Source of the DNA: Bacteroidales bacterium UBA5072
GTDB taxonomy: Bacteria; Bacteroidota; Bacteroidia; Bacteroidales; UBA10428
Direction of reading: 5' to 3'
Assembly: GCA_002415855.1 (NCBI GenBank)
Contig: DIAS01000056.1
Span: 1-64,000, forward strand
Length of the DNA stretch: 64,000 bases
Each line of letters starts with the position of its first letter. Position 1 is the first letter of the stretch. Of the stretch, positions 34,930-45,886 are shown in pieces. The notes under the pieces are model-generated. The model was given only the letters and a program-made list of their open reading frames with translations. It did no database searches and was not told the DNA's origin. The position numbers were made by a program, and so were the translations under genes.

Positions 34930-37308
34930 ATGATTAAATATTTCTTAAAACTGGCCATCCGCAAATTTCAATCCAGTTGGTTACTGTTTGCAGGAAGTAT
35001 TTTCACGGTGTCCACGGGAGCCTTATGCCTATCGCTTTTGCTATCCTATGTTGAAAATGAACTCACCATGAATGGATTTCATAACCGCGAGAAGGATATC
35101 TACATGATGACGTTTCAAATATCACCGGAGAGCCAGCGTGACCCTTGCGATGCCAGTAGATTATTAAAATTCGATTACAAAGACTATCCTGAGCTTGAAA
35201 GTCTTGTAACACTTAAGAAATACACCAAAGATGAAATAAAGGTCATAGCCGGAGAATCGTCCTTTTCACCTGAAGTACTCATTGCCGACAGCACTTTTTT
35301 CAATTTTTTCGACTTTAAGCTTTTAACCGGGAATAAAAAAACAATACTTGCTGATCCCGGCACTGCCATAATTACCGAAGACTATGCCCGAAAAATATTT
35401 GGAAACGAAGATCCTGTCGGGCAGGAGATTAAAGTAACTACCCGTGTAAGTAAAACATTTACAATACAAGGGGTACTTGAAAAGCTGCCCTCCAACAGCT
35501 CCATTACCTTTGACATAGTTATTCCCAGCCATTCCGGCACTTATGAAAGACCCGGAGCTGATTTCCTGCTCGTAAACAAACCATTTAATCAGAAGGCGTT
35601 TGAGAAGAAAATTGAAAACATGGGAAATTCCATGTTCTCGGGAAGTAAACTGGGCTTACTATCTTTTAGCGAAATTTATTTCTGTGAAAACCCCAATTTC
35701 GTTTTTAAACTCATCTTCACACGTTTTGGGGATAAAAAGAATGTTCATGTGTTAGGTGTAATCATGCTTATCGTTTTCGCCATAACGGTATTGAATTTTA
35801 GCGGCTTTCAGATCATTCAAATCAATGCAGGCATAAAGGATATTGGATTAGGGAAGGTTATGGGCATAAAGAAAAGGGAACTTCTTATGCAAAAAGCAGT
35901 CGAAATCATGGTGCTGATCTTTTTATCCTCCTTGGTAGTTACCTTTGCCTATGTGGCTGTTCTACCCTATTTTAACAGTTTTACCAAGGTTTTACTTTCT
36001 CCGTCTGTATTGAAAATTATCGTGCTGAACGTTGCAATCATTATCGCTCTTTTTGCATTGGCGTTAATATATCCCACTATGATAGCCTTGAAGATCCCGA
36101 TTATCAGTAGCCTGAAGGGGAAAGTATTTTCGGGCAGTTTTCTTGCCAGTCAAAAATCGATTGTAACCATACAATATACGCTTACGATAGCTTCCATTGT
36201 AGCTTTTTTAGTGATTTTCAAACAGGTATCATTTATGTTACATAAAAACCCTGGATTTAGTCCTGAAAATGTGATCAGGGTAAACATGTATAAGGAATTG
36301 CCTTTTACCGGGAGTGAGAATGATTGGAAGAAAAGGGAGGCTGAAAAGCAAAAAAGCTACCAGTATTTACGGAATGAACTGGCATCTATTCGGGCTATTG
36401 AAGCCTTTGCACAGGGTGACGCTCCTATTAACCCTCAGGTACTCATGTCATGGAAACTGAAGGGAGATGAAAAGGCCTATTTAAGTACGCACGGTTTGTT
36501 TGTACAACCGGATTATTTGCAGGTGCTAGGGCTTCAACTTTCTGAAGGCCGGTTTTTTGACGCAAAATTAGATAAATCGAGAGCGAATAGAATTGTAATC
36601 AATGAAGCAGCAAAAAAATACTGGGGGATTAAAGACATTCGTGAAAGCTTTTTGCAGATGGGGGAAGGAGATAGCGCAGGACATGAAATCATAGGTGTGG
36701 TGAAGGATTTCAACTTCCAGCATCTTTCAGGTAAGCCCCAACCTTTGGTCATGTCCTATTTTGAGGATATAAGCATGGGTTTTCTCATCAGATTTAAAGA
36801 AGGTTCAGTGCATAGTGGGTTACAATCTGTTGCAAAACTATTTAAGGAAGTCAATCCGGGAGAAGATTTCAGTTACAGCTTTCTTTCAGATGAAATCGCA
36901 GTGCTGTACCAAAAGGAAAAACGGCTAAGCCAGATATACTTTGTATTCACTATCATTGCTTTGTTAATTACAACCATGGGGATATTTGTAATTGCCGTTC
37001 ACGATGCACAACGGCGCACCAAAGAAATCGGTATCCGTAAGGTGAACGGCGCCCGGATTGGTGAGATTATGTTTATGCTCAACAAAGACTTTGTGAAGCT
37101 GGTTCTTCTTGCCTTTGTCATTGCCTGCCCCATTGCCTGGTATGCCATGCACAAATGGCTGCAAGAATTTGCCTATAAAACAGCCTTGAGCTGGTGGGTA
37201 TTTGCAGCTGCAGGAGCAGTTGCGATAACAGTTGCGTTGCTTACGGTGAGCTGGCAGAGCTGGCGGGCGGCAACAAGAAATCCGGTGGAGGCGCTGAGAT
37301 ATGAATAA
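34930..37308 (+). CDS. MacB/FtsX-type ABC transporter permease
   Basis: The 792-residue permease shows the same layout as its neighbours: N-terminal helix near residues 15-40, central helices near 275-400 (VLGVIMLIVFAITVLNFSGF), and a C-terminal FtsX bundle. Its last ~115 residues, RTKEIGIRKVNGARIGEIMFMLNKD onward to NPVEALRYE, are nearly the same as those of the permease at 37374. They share CPIAWYAMHKWLQ and SWQSWRAATRNPVEALRYE, and the DNA there is also very similar. It lies 50 nt after the previous permease. Confidence 0.9.
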   Translation: MIKYFLKLAIRKFQSSWLLFAGSIFTVSTGALCLSLLLSYVENELTMNGFHNREKDIYMMTFQISPESQRDPCDASRLLKFDYKDYPELESLVTLKKYTKDEIKVIAGESSFSPEVLIADSTFFNFFDFKLLTGNKKTILADPGTAIITEDYARKIFGNEDPVGQEIKVTTRVSKTFTIQGVLEKLPSNSSITFDIVIPSHSGTYERPGADFLLVNKPFNQKAFEKKIENMGNSMFSGSKLGLLSFSEIYFCENPNFVFKLIFTRFGDKKNVHVLGVIMLIVFAITVLNFSGFQIIQINAGIKDIGLGKVMGIKKRELLMQKAVEIMVLIFLSSLVVTFAYVAVLPYFNSFTKVLLSPSVLKIIVLNVAIIIALFALALIYPTMIALKIPIISSLKGKVFSGSFLASQKSIVTIQYTLTIASIVAFLVIFKQVSFMLHKNPGFSPENVIRVNMYKELPFTGSENDWKKREAEKQKSYQYLRNELASIRAIEAFAQGDAPINPQVLMSWKLKGDEKAYLSTHGLFVQPDYLQVLGLQLSEGRFFDAKLDKSRANRIVINEAAKKYWGIKDIRESFLQMGEGDSAGHEIIGVVKDFNFQHLSGKPQPLVMSYFEDISMGFLIRFKEGSVHSGLQSVAKLFKEVNPGEDFSYSFLSDEIAVLYQKEKRLSQIYFVFTIIALLITTMGIFVIAVHDAQRRTKEIGIRKVNGARIGEIMFMLNKDFVKLVLLAFVIACPIAWYAMHKWLQEFAYKTALSWWVFAAAGAVAITVALLTVSWQSWRAATRNPVEALRYE

Positions 37309-37373
37309 CGGGAAGAGCTGAAACCTGAAAACCCTGAAAAGATCAAACCAAAGAATCAAGAAGAACAAAAAAT

Positions 37374-39809
37374 ATGTATATGTTGAGAATCATCCGGAGA
37401 TTGTATCATGGATTATCCTGGTTTATTATTAATCTGGTTGGATTAAGCACAGCCATGGCCTGCCTGTTGGCTACGTTATTATTTGTGCTGAATGAACTTG
37501 GTTATGACAGAATGCATGCAAAAGCAGGAAGGATCTATCGTGTGACAACTGACAGCAACGAAGGGGCAACTTCAATGCATCCCGCCCGGGTTGCCGGTGA
37601 CTGGCCCAAACAACTAATGCTGGACTATCCAGTTATCGAAAAAATGGTAAGGTTGGTGCCATTTCGGAAAGCTGTCGTAAAAATTGGTGATCAAAAATTC
37701 TTTTGTTCAAATGCCTTTTCAACCGATAGTTCATTCTTTGATGTATTCGATTTTAAAATCATATCAGGAAATCCGGAAAAGGCATTTTCCCTTCCGGGCC
37801 GGGCATTTATCTGCAAAAGTCTGGCCATGAAATATTATGGGAACATCAATGTGACAGGCCGTGAAATAACCATCATGCACCAGCAGGATCCTAATCCCAA
37901 AACGTACATGATCGATGGCGTTATGGAGGACTTTCCTGAAAATTCGCACTTTCATGCCGAATTGCTGACCTCTTTTACCACTGTTGAAGATCGAACAACC
38001 TGGGCTTATACCTATTTCCTGATGAAAGCGGGTACCGATGTGGAAGCATTGCGGAATACCATTCAGCAGAAATGGATAAAAGAAAACAAAGATAAATCGT
38101 CCATTCAAATTCTATACTTTCAGAAACTTACTGATATTCATCTATTCAGCCACAAAGCACGAGAAATGGAAAAGAATGGCGACATCCGTTCACTCCTGCT
38201 GTTGGGGAGCGGAGCCATGATCATTCTTTTTATCGCACTCTTTAATTTTTTGAATCTTACCCGTGTTCAATTCATTTCAGGATTGAAATCGATGAAGGTT
38301 AAAATGATAATTGGTGCTTCAAAAATGCGTGTGGCCTGGGAAATGATAACCAGGTCGTTATTACTCTCCGTGCCGTCCTTCCTGACAGGCCTGATCGTGG
38401 CAACAGAACTAGGCAGGATACTTGGTATAAGCATTCTTCAGCCAGGTCAGATCAAAGGAATTATTTTTGTTGCTGTCGGATTCATCGCAGTAATTGCCCT
38501 TATTTCGGTATTTCCGCTTGTCACATCCGGATTTTCAATAGAAAGAAAAGATACGGTTACCGAAAGGAATTTGTATGGAGCACCCTTAATTGCACAAATT
38601 GCACTATCGGTAATAGCCATCACCTGCACAATTGGTTTATACCGACAGTTGGATTACATAAGAAACCAACACCCGGCCTCACGAAATGCAAATATGCTGG
38701 TAATTCCCGATAATCCATGGGAGACGGTGCAACGATACGATGCTTTTAAAAGCGAATTACTGAGTCATACCTCCATAACCAATGTAACTGCCGCAATGGA
38801 AGAACCGGGAGGTGATATCCTTGACGGTTGTCTTTTTGAGATGGAGGGAGTGGATACAAAAGAAGATCAACCCATAAATATTTTTACAATCGATGCTGAC
38901 TTCTTTAATACGATGGGTATTCGTCCATTAGCCGGAACAACCGACATCGATTTTACACCTTCGCAACAATGGGAGGCAACAGCAATTGATTTAAATACGC
39001 TCCGTAACAAGGGTAGCGGTAATGAGCAGGAAATAGCTGAAATGGAAAGAAAGCTTGGGAATTATCGCGAGAAATACATCCTGAATGAAAGCGCCCTCAG
39101 ATTATTGGGTATATCGAATCCCCAGGATGCCATCGGAAAGCGTTTCAGGCTGACATTCTTCATACCGGAGCTGTTCCCCGAAGGCGAAGTGATCGGGGTT
39201 GTCCCTGATTTCCATTATACTAACCTGTTTAGCCAGGAAAAACCCCTGGTGATTGCCCCGCGTAAGCTTTTCAATTATTGCTTTATTGTCGGCATTGATC
39301 CCCTGCAACGGAAAAAGGCGATAGCAACAATTCAGTCAGCCTGGCAAAAAACCAATCCTGAATATCCACTGCAATTCGAATACATTACCGAAAGTTATCA
39401 GAAAGTTTACACAACGGAATATTCACAAACAAAGGTTTTGTCGCTCTTTGCCGTGATCTCGGTTATTATATCTGCAATGGGGATTTTTGCCCTTGCTGCG
39501 TTCAGCATGCAACGCCGTACCAAGGAAATTGGCATCCGCAAGGTAAACGGTGCCCGTGTTTCGGAGGTTATGGCTATGCTCAACAAGGACTTCGTGAAAT
39601 GGCTGATCATTGCCTTTGTCATCGCCTGCCCCATTGCCTGGTACGCCATGCATAAATGGCTCCAGAACTTTGCATATAAAACGATATTACATTGGTGGAT
39701 TTTTTTGGCAGCAGGAGCAGTGGCAGTGTTGGTAGCGTTGCTTACGGTTAGCTGGCAGAGTTGGCGGGCAGCAACCAGGAACCCTGTGGAAGCACTGAGA
39801 TATGAATAG
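37374..39809 (+). CDS. MacB/FtsX-type ABC transporter permease
   Basis: This 811-residue permease ends the ABC operon. It has the family layout and the C-terminal segments RTKEIGIRKVNGARVSEVMAML, CPIAWYAMHKWLQ and NPVEALRYE. Unlike its paralogues it carries a charged insert of about 35 residues in the second periplasmic domain (near residues 535-570, with NEQEIAEMERKLGNYREKY), which looks helical. The frame starts MYM; the ATG two codons on (MLRIIRRL) could also be used. It lies 65 nt after the previous permease. A kinase gene converges from the other side. Confidence 0.9.
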   Translation: MYMLRIIRRLYHGLSWFIINLVGLSTAMACLLATLLFVLNELGYDRMHAKAGRIYRVTTDSNEGATSMHPARVAGDWPKQLMLDYPVIEKMVRLVPFRKAVVKIGDQKFFCSNAFSTDSSFFDVFDFKIISGNPEKAFSLPGRAFICKSLAMKYYGNINVTGREITIMHQQDPNPKTYMIDGVMEDFPENSHFHAELLTSFTTVEDRTTWAYTYFLMKAGTDVEALRNTIQQKWIKENKDKSSIQILYFQKLTDIHLFSHKAREMEKNGDIRSLLLLGSGAMIILFIALFNFLNLTRVQFISGLKSMKVKMIIGASKMRVAWEMITRSLLLSVPSFLTGLIVATELGRILGISILQPGQIKGIIFVAVGFIAVIALISVFPLVTSGFSIERKDTVTERNLYGAPLIAQIALSVIAITCTIGLYRQLDYIRNQHPASRNANMLVIPDNPWETVQRYDAFKSELLSHTSITNVTAAMEEPGGDILDGCLFEMEGVDTKEDQPINIFTIDADFFNTMGIRPLAGTTDIDFTPSQQWEATAIDLNTLRNKGSGNEQEIAEMERKLGNYREKYILNESALRLLGISNPQDAIGKRFRLTFFIPELFPEGEVIGVVPDFHYTNLFSQEKPLVIAPRKLFNYCFIVGIDPLQRKKAIATIQSAWQKTNPEYPLQFEYITESYQKVYTTEYSQTKVLSLFAVISVIISAMGIFALAAFSMQRRTKEIGIRKVNGARVSEVMAMLNKDFVKWLIIAFVIACPIAWYAMHKWLQNFAYKTILHWWIFLAAGAVAVLVALLTVSWQSWRAATRNPVEALRYE

Positions 39810-39873
39810 TATTGAATAGGTCTGGCCTGGACGAAAAGTCCTCTTTCAGAAATTGTTTTAGCCTGGTAACGCT

Positions 39874-42800
39874 TCAGTTGCGGGGAATGGTAAAATGAAA
39901 AATCGTGCCCTTTTGCTCCTCACTGTCGCACCAGATCTTGCCCCCGTTCTTTTCCACAAATTCGCGGCAAAGCAGCAAGCCCAGGCCCGTACCTGTCTCC
40001 CCTGCCGTACCGTTGGTTTTGTATTTAACATCGATGCGGAATAATTTCTCCATGTTTTCAGGCGAAATACCAACCCCCTGATCCTTTACCAGGACCTCAT
40101 ACAAATCAGGGTGTTCCTTGATATCAACCTCTACTGATCTTTCTCCCGAGGTGTACTTCACGGCATTATTGACCAGGTTTCTGATCACCGTATTGATCAT
40201 TTCCCAGTCGCCAAAAGCAAAATGATCCCTGTCAACGGTATTTCTGAGGATAATTCCCTTTTCCCCGGCCGTCACCTTGTGCAAATTGACATTTACCTCC
40301 ACCAGTTTTGAAAGATTGAACCGTGTCGGGGAGAACACAATGCCTCCCCGCTGCGATCTTGACCAGGTAAGAAGATTCTCAAGTAGCTTATAGATCAGTT
40401 CCACCAGCTGATGGATCTTTCCCAATCCTGTCCGCTTGTCCTGTTCTTCCAGGTTGTCATAATTACGGCTGAGCAATTCACTCATCGAATAGAGGCTTGA
40501 AAATGGTCCTTTCAGGTCATGCGCCAGTATGGAAAAGAACTTGTCCTTGGTGGAATTGAGTTCATCCAGTTTGTCCTTTTGCCGGACAATTTCTTCCGTA
40601 CGTTCATTTACTTTCATTTCCAGCGTATGTTTCTCTTTCACCAGGGACCTCTCTCTCCAACGGATGAAAAGAAAGATTGCTGTCAGCATAAGCAGGATGT
40701 AGGTCAGGATAGCATATTTGCTTTTCCACCAGGGAGGTGCAATATAAATACCAAGGCTGGTCGGATTATCGTTCCATAATCCGTCACTGTTGGTCCCCTT
40801 AACCCTGAAGATATACTTACCGGGAGGCAAATTGGTAAAATGTACAAACCGTCTGTTTCCAACATTGATCCATTTATCCGACAGAGGTTCCAACTGGTAG
40901 GCATACTGGTTTTTCAACGGATCGGAATAGTCAAGCGCTGCGAACTCAATGGTGAATGAATAATCCCTGAAGGTAAGCCTGATCTCATTTTTATATACAC
41001 TTACAGTCGATCTTACGCCATTGTTTTCCTTTTCAAACGAAGTGATTTTTACAGGCGGATTATAATCATTGTCCTGAAGGGAATCTGGAAAAAATGAGAT
41101 AAATCCGTCCATGCCTCCGAAAAACAATTCCCCGTCCTCCCCCTTGAAAACTGCTTTGATATTGAATTCCATTCCCTGTACCCCTTCTTCAAGCGCAAAT
41201 GCCTTGATTGTCTGAGAGGCCTGATTATACCTGGCAAGGCCATTCCCTGTTGTGAACCACAGGTCATGATTGTTGTCTTCCATGATATCATAGATAATGT
41301 TGCTGGGAAGGCCATCAATCATTGTGAAGCACCGGAATACTGAATCTGATAGACTGAACCTGTTGACCCCGGTGCTTGTTCCGATCCAGATATTGCCGCT
41401 GAAGTCCTCACACAGTGAAATGGTATAATTATCGCACAAAGTATTTACCGATCCCTGTTGCCGCAGATAGTGGTGAATAGTCCCTTCCCTTGGTACGTAA
41501 CGATCTAGGCCATTGGATGTGGCTATCCAGATGTTTCCGTCCCTGTCCTCAAGCAACGAATATACCAGGTTACTGCTGATGGTAAACGGTGATCTGGTCC
41601 CCGACTGGATAATCCGGCTTTTTTTTGTTTTAGGATCCAGCTGAAAAATGCCATTTCCTGTTCCGATCCAGATACTGCCGCCGGAATCTTCAATGATGCA
41701 GTAAACCCGGTTCCCATTGAAATACCCCGAGTCCCTGACACCCAGGTATTCCTGGAAAGGAATGAATTGCCCGGTTTCACGAACGAATATAAAAACCCCG
41801 TTTCTGGTGCCCAGCCATATTTTTGCCTGGCTATCCCTGAAGATCACATGCACGTTATTCTCAGGAATATGCATTTTGCCATGAAATTCAGATGAATATT
41901 GTTTGACTTCCCGGGTTTTGCGGTCAAAAATGTTCAGTCCCTTGTTCCAGTTGCCAATCCAAATTTTTCCGTCATCATCCTTGAACAGGGATGCGATGAC
42001 ATTGTCCAACAAATCAACCGAGGCAGGATCTTCTGACTTTTTATAATGCCGGAATTTTTTCTTCTTCAGGTCCATTTTATCAATACCTGCAATGGTGCCG
42101 ATCCACAGATTTTGTGATTTGTCCTCATAGAGTGAATACACGATATCATGGCTGAGGTAATTGGGATTGTTTGCCAGGCTCCTGAAATGACTGATATGTT
42201 CCGGGTTACCCGGTACAGCGTATGTCATCTTGTTCAACCCGCCTTCCTCGGTCCCGATCCAAAGAGCCCCGGTACGGTCCTGTGTGATCGACCGGATAAA
42301 ATTGCTGCTCAAAGTGTTATCACTGCTCTCATCATGAAACCTTCGCGAGAATACGCCTGATTTTTTGTTGTAAATGTTTAATCCGTTCCGGGTTCCGACC
42401 AGGATGTTCCCTGCCCTGTCTTCGTATAAAGCGGTAATATGGTTGTCACTGAGCGAATGAACATCGTCAGCATCATGGACAAAGTTCCTGAATTGCATGT
42501 TCCGGGGATCAAAACAGCTCAGCCCGTGTGTGGAGGCAATCCAGATAAGGCCATCCCTGTCGTATATGATGGGATATCCGATATCATAAAGAATGCCTTC
42601 ATACCCGTACAGGTTATTGTAAGTCTCCAGTCTTCCGGTTACGAGATTAAGCACAGATAAGGCAGGCGGTGTATTGATATAAATCAGTGAATCGTGAGCA
42701 GTTATACCGTAAACAAAAATGTCATTGATCACAGAACCCGGAATTCTGTGATTGATCACCGTAAACTTACCTGTTTTTTTGTCAAACCGGTTCAAGCCTC

Positions 42801-43110
42801 GCTTGGTGGCAATCCACAGATTACCGCTTTTATCCTCGGTGATACCATAAATCCAGCTGCTTGAAATTGAGGTTGAATCATTGGGATTAAAGAAATACTT
42901 TTCAAAAGTATACCCGTTAAACTTGTTTAGTCCGTTCTGGGTCCCAAACCAGATAAATCCTTCAGAATCCTGAAAAATACATTTGATTTCACTTTGTGAT
43001 AATCCGTCTTTGACCGAGTAATGCTTAAAGCTCGTTTGCTGGGATCGCACCGGGATAATCCCGCAGATCAGCAGGATGTATATCAGGTATGTGGTCCGGA
43101 ATGCTGTCAA
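39874..43110 (-). CDS. Periplasmic propeller / Y_Y_Y sensor histidine kinase
   Basis: The 1078-residue protein has a signal peptide (IYILLICGIIPVRSQ) and about 700 residues of Reg_prop-type beta-propeller blades (recurrent EDKSGNLWIGT.GLN-like units). Then come a Y_Y_Y domain ending near FRVKGTNSDGLWND, one transmembrane helix (AILTYILLMLTAIFLFI), a coiled stretch, and a kinase core with H-box ILAHDLKGPFSS, an N-box RNLVNNAVKY, and GTGLGLLLC. Hybrid systems of this kind usually add a receiver and AraC domain; this one stops after the kinase, so a separate response regulator is needed. None is adjacent. It may sense a polymer or envelope signal linked to the DUF5916 gene upstream. Confidence 0.9.
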   Translation of the reverse strand: MTAFRTTYLIYILLICGIIPVRSQQTSFKHYSVKDGLSQSEIKCIFQDSEGFIWFGTQNGLNKFNGYTFEKYFFNPNDSTSISSSWIYGITEDKSGNLWIATKRGLNRFDKKTGKFTVINHRIPGSVINDIFVYGITAHDSLIYINTPPALSVLNLVTGRLETYNNLYGYEGILYDIGYPIIYDRDGLIWIASTHGLSCFDPRNMQFRNFVHDADDVHSLSDNHITALYEDRAGNILVGTRNGLNIYNKKSGVFSRRFHDESSDNTLSSNFIRSITQDRTGALWIGTEEGGLNKMTYAVPGNPEHISHFRSLANNPNYLSHDIVYSLYEDKSQNLWIGTIAGIDKMDLKKKKFRHYKKSEDPASVDLLDNVIASLFKDDDGKIWIGNWNKGLNIFDRKTREVKQYSSEFHGKMHIPENNVHVIFRDSQAKIWLGTRNGVFIFVRETGQFIPFQEYLGVRDSGYFNGNRVYCIIEDSGGSIWIGTGNGIFQLDPKTKKSRIIQSGTRSPFTISSNLVYSLLEDRDGNIWIATSNGLDRYVPREGTIHHYLRQQGSVNTLCDNYTISLCEDFSGNIWIGTSTGVNRFSLSDSVFRCFTMIDGLPSNIIYDIMEDNNHDLWFTTGNGLARYNQASQTIKAFALEEGVQGMEFNIKAVFKGEDGELFFGGMDGFISFFPDSLQDNDYNPPVKITSFEKENNGVRSTVSVYKNEIRLTFRDYSFTIEFAALDYSDPLKNQYAYQLEPLSDKWINVGNRRFVHFTNLPPGKYIFRVKGTNSDGLWNDNPTSLGIYIAPPWWKSKYAILTYILLMLTAIFLFIRWRERSLVKEKHTLEMKVNERTEEIVRQKDKLDELNSTKDKFFSILAHDLKGPFSSLYSMSELLSRNYDNLEEQDKRTGLGKIHQLVELIYKLLENLLTWSRSQRGGIVFSPTRFNLSKLVEVNVNLHKVTAGEKGIILRNTVDRDHFAFGDWEMINTVIRNLVNNAVKYTSGERSVEVDIKEHPDLYEVLVKDQGVGISPENMEKLFRIDVKYKTNGTAGETGTGLGLLLCREFVEKNGGKIWCDSEEQKGTIFHFTIPRN

Positions 43111-43237
43111 TTTGTTACTGTAATGATCGTCACTAATTTACGCAATTACACAACTCAAATCAATCCATTGGGCTGATATTTGATAAAAAATAAGGTCCAT
43201 GCTCCTGATAATTAACAGGCAACAGTATCTAAATGCC

Positions 43238-45886
43238 TTACAGTGAAAACCAGTAGGAGAGTTTAATCAGGAATACATTGTGGGGAACGACCGAGAACAG
43301 CTCTTTCATATCATTGCCGTACGAAAATGTTCCGGTCGATTCAGTGCTTGTCCTGCCTTGCGACCATACCAGGTACAACGTTGAACCGGGCAGGTACTCC
43401 CACCGGAGAACAAGGTTTGAGCGGAACTGCCGGAAGTTGAAGTCTGGATTACCGATATAGTAGTCATCGGTACCGTCCGTATTTTCATCAACCGAATACA
43501 GGTTATCCGGTATACTGTAACTGATCTCGCTACCGGAGAAAATATGGTACCGGTCCGTATACTTGTCCGCATCCGGTTCAGTGATCCTGCTGAAATTGGT
43601 GTACTTTCCTGCCGAGACGAATGGCTGGCCATAGTACTCCAGGGAAAGTTCCGGATTCAGGGTAAAATTCACCCGGAAAGTAAAACTCATGGTTTCCTGA
43701 TCCAGTTCGGCAAACAGATACCGGGGATCACCATCCATATCGGTAGTTGTCACATATTGCAGTTGATTGTTTTGAATGCTGTAAGTAGGCTCAAATGAAA
43801 TGGATAATGCATTCATCGGTTGGATATTGGCCCCCAGCCAATATTCATGATACCGGTAACTGTTCTCATCACCCAAACCATGATAATTGCCGATGTACAG
43901 AGATGCCTTCTTTGACTGGTCGGTTGAAACGTTCAGATTCATTTCCGTGCCCCCCGGCAGAATGATTGACGGGCCACCCCGCAGCAAGCTGGTTGATGTA
44001 TTTTCCGTGATCCTTGTTAAGTTACCATTGATGCGCCAGCGATTCTTAAACTGGGAATTGAAATTTGTGTTCAGCAGAAAGGAAAGCAGTTTTCCCGAGA
44101 AATTCCAGTACATCCAGTAATTCGTATTCAGGTAAAAGTTATTGAAGATTGAAAAAGGATCCCGCAAATAGTAGGCTACCCAGGTACCCTGGTGAATGAC
44201 ATCTGAATAACGCATGTAGCCGATATCATTAAATTCCAGTCCCGGTGACCGCACGGTAAAACTGGTTTCAAACTGCAGCTTCTTTTGGCTGTATCTTCCC
44301 ATTTTGACAGTCCCGCCATAACCTGGCAGCGAAGTCAGGGAGGAATCAACAGAAAGATATTCAGCATCCGGGCGCTGGTAATACCTGGCCGAGGACCGCT
44401 GTGTAGCGATAAGGGCTTCTTCCTTCCCCTTCACCTCGCTGAATTCTGCATTGCCTGCCACGTACCAGGTACGTTCCTTCCAGTTGTGTTTGAAATCGAT
44501 GCCACCTGTATAAGCTGCTTTATGCAGGTAGTCAAGGGCAGGGTTATTGATATCCCTGTTCACGGCGGTGAATATGCCCCCGATCACTGTCTCCCCTTTG
44601 TTAAAATCCTGCTGTACCCGTCCAACCAGGTAACTGGTAAGCGGCTCTACACTTTCCTTTCTCCGGATCCCGGCACTGTCAATAATTGCATTTTCATTGG
44701 AAGTAATACTTTCCAGAACACCAACAGACAATCCCTTTTTTGTCTTGCCCGACAGCTTCATTGCAGCCAGGATCGTAGTAGCTTCGGGCATATCCACGTA
44801 TTCAGAACCTGAAACTTCGGGGTAATTGTGCGGATATCTTCCGATCCGGCGGGAATAGAAGAGATTATCAGCTCCCATGTTGCTGATGACAATTGTGCTT
44901 GTGGGACTGAACTCGTAAATATTCTTGCCTTCAACAAATAAAGGACGCCTTTCCGAGAAATAGGTTTCGAAAGCTGTCAGGTTAACTTCGGATGGATCCG
45001 CCTCCACCTGCCCGAAATCGGGATTGATAGAAAAGTCGAGCATAAAATCGTTGGTGATCGCTAATTTCCCGTCGAGCCCTCCGGTGAAGGAACTCGATTT
45101 GCCATCCAGAAAGGGATTACCGGGCACTTCTTCAAAACGCTCCATGCGGGCAACGGCATAAGGCATCAGCTCGACCTGCCGTTTTGGTTTGATATTGGTT
45201 ATGCCGTGAAGTTCTCCGAATAAATGGACCATTCCGGGTGAGCCCTTGGGTATGAACTGCCAGGTTGAACGCTCTTCCAGCCGGAAAAGGTGGCGCATCA
45301 GCTGGATCCCCCATACATGTTCATCCTTTTTGCCGAACCTGAGCTGGCTGAACGGGATCTTCATCTCGGCACACCAGCCCTGGTCATCGATGGAGGTCTT
45401 CAGGTACCATACAGGATTCCAGCTGTCGTCCCAGTTATTCCCGTCGTCGGTTATCGCCTCATCGCCCTTTGTACCCGAGGCCATGGCAGTAAAGGAGAAG
45501 GCAGTTTGCTGGTCATAGTAACTGTCGATATTGATTTCTACCATGTCCCCGTCGAAGTTATCCCTGCGCGACATCCTCCGGCTTATTTTTTTCGGTTCGG
45601 TATCAAAGGCACGAATAAACACATACAGGTTGTTATTGTCATACAGAATTTTAAACGAGGTCTGTTGCGAGGGCGGTTTATTTTCGTATGGCTGGGTCTG
45701 GATAAAATCTCCGCCCCATTCCACCTGGTTCCAGCAGCTGTCATTCATCAAACCGTCTATAACAGGGACCTCCCGGGTTAAAACGGTCTGATAGGATCTC
45801 TTTTCAACGGTTTGTGAATAACTGGATGAAAATAAGATGATTAGAAGGAAGCCAATAGCTTTTCCATTTAAAAATAAAGTTTTCAT
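43238..45886 (-). CDS. DUF5916 outer-membrane beta-barrel protein with CBM9-like N-terminus
   Basis: The 882-residue protein begins with a signal peptide (IGFLLIILFSSSYSQ). A CBM9-like domain follows (PVIDGLMNDSCWNQV, NNLYVFIRAFD, DMVEINIDSYYD, AEMKIPFSQLRFG). Then comes DUF5916, with FSINPDFGQVEADPSEVNLTAFETYF, FVEGKNIY and FYSRRIGR, which leads into a predicted C-terminal barrel of alternating strands ending in Phe-rich sequence (LSYWFSL). DUF5916 proteins are common in Bacteroidota; the function is not known, and carbohydrate contact is suggested by the CBM9-like fold. Confidence 0.88.
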   Translation of the reverse strand: MKTLFLNGKAIGFLLIILFSSSYSQTVEKRSYQTVLTREVPVIDGLMNDSCWNQVEWGGDFIQTQPYENKPPSQQTSFKILYDNNNLYVFIRAFDTEPKKISRRMSRRDNFDGDMVEINIDSYYDQQTAFSFTAMASGTKGDEAITDDGNNWDDSWNPVWYLKTSIDDQGWCAEMKIPFSQLRFGKKDEHVWGIQLMRHLFRLEERSTWQFIPKGSPGMVHLFGELHGITNIKPKRQVELMPYAVARMERFEEVPGNPFLDGKSSSFTGGLDGKLAITNDFMLDFSINPDFGQVEADPSEVNLTAFETYFSERRPLFVEGKNIYEFSPTSTIVISNMGADNLFYSRRIGRYPHNYPEVSGSEYVDMPEATTILAAMKLSGKTKKGLSVGVLESITSNENAIIDSAGIRRKESVEPLTSYLVGRVQQDFNKGETVIGGIFTAVNRDINNPALDYLHKAAYTGGIDFKHNWKERTWYVAGNAEFSEVKGKEEALIATQRSSARYYQRPDAEYLSVDSSLTSLPGYGGTVKMGRYSQKKLQFETSFTVRSPGLEFNDIGYMRYSDVIHQGTWVAYYLRDPFSIFNNFYLNTNYWMYWNFSGKLLSFLLNTNFNSQFKNRWRINGNLTRITENTSTSLLRGGPSIILPGGTEMNLNVSTDQSKKASLYIGNYHGLGDENSYRYHEYWLGANIQPMNALSISFEPTYSIQNNQLQYVTTTDMDGDPRYLFAELDQETMSFTFRVNFTLNPELSLEYYGQPFVSAGKYTNFSRITEPDADKYTDRYHIFSGSEISYSIPDNLYSVDENTDGTDDYYIGNPDFNFRQFRSNLVLRWEYLPGSTLYLVWSQGRTSTESTGTFSYGNDMKELFSVVPHNVFLIKLSYWFSL

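Noticed and set aside
44285..44812. Plus-strand open frame (175 codons)
   Set aside because: Antisense to the DUF5916 gene, whose signal peptide and domains are clear.
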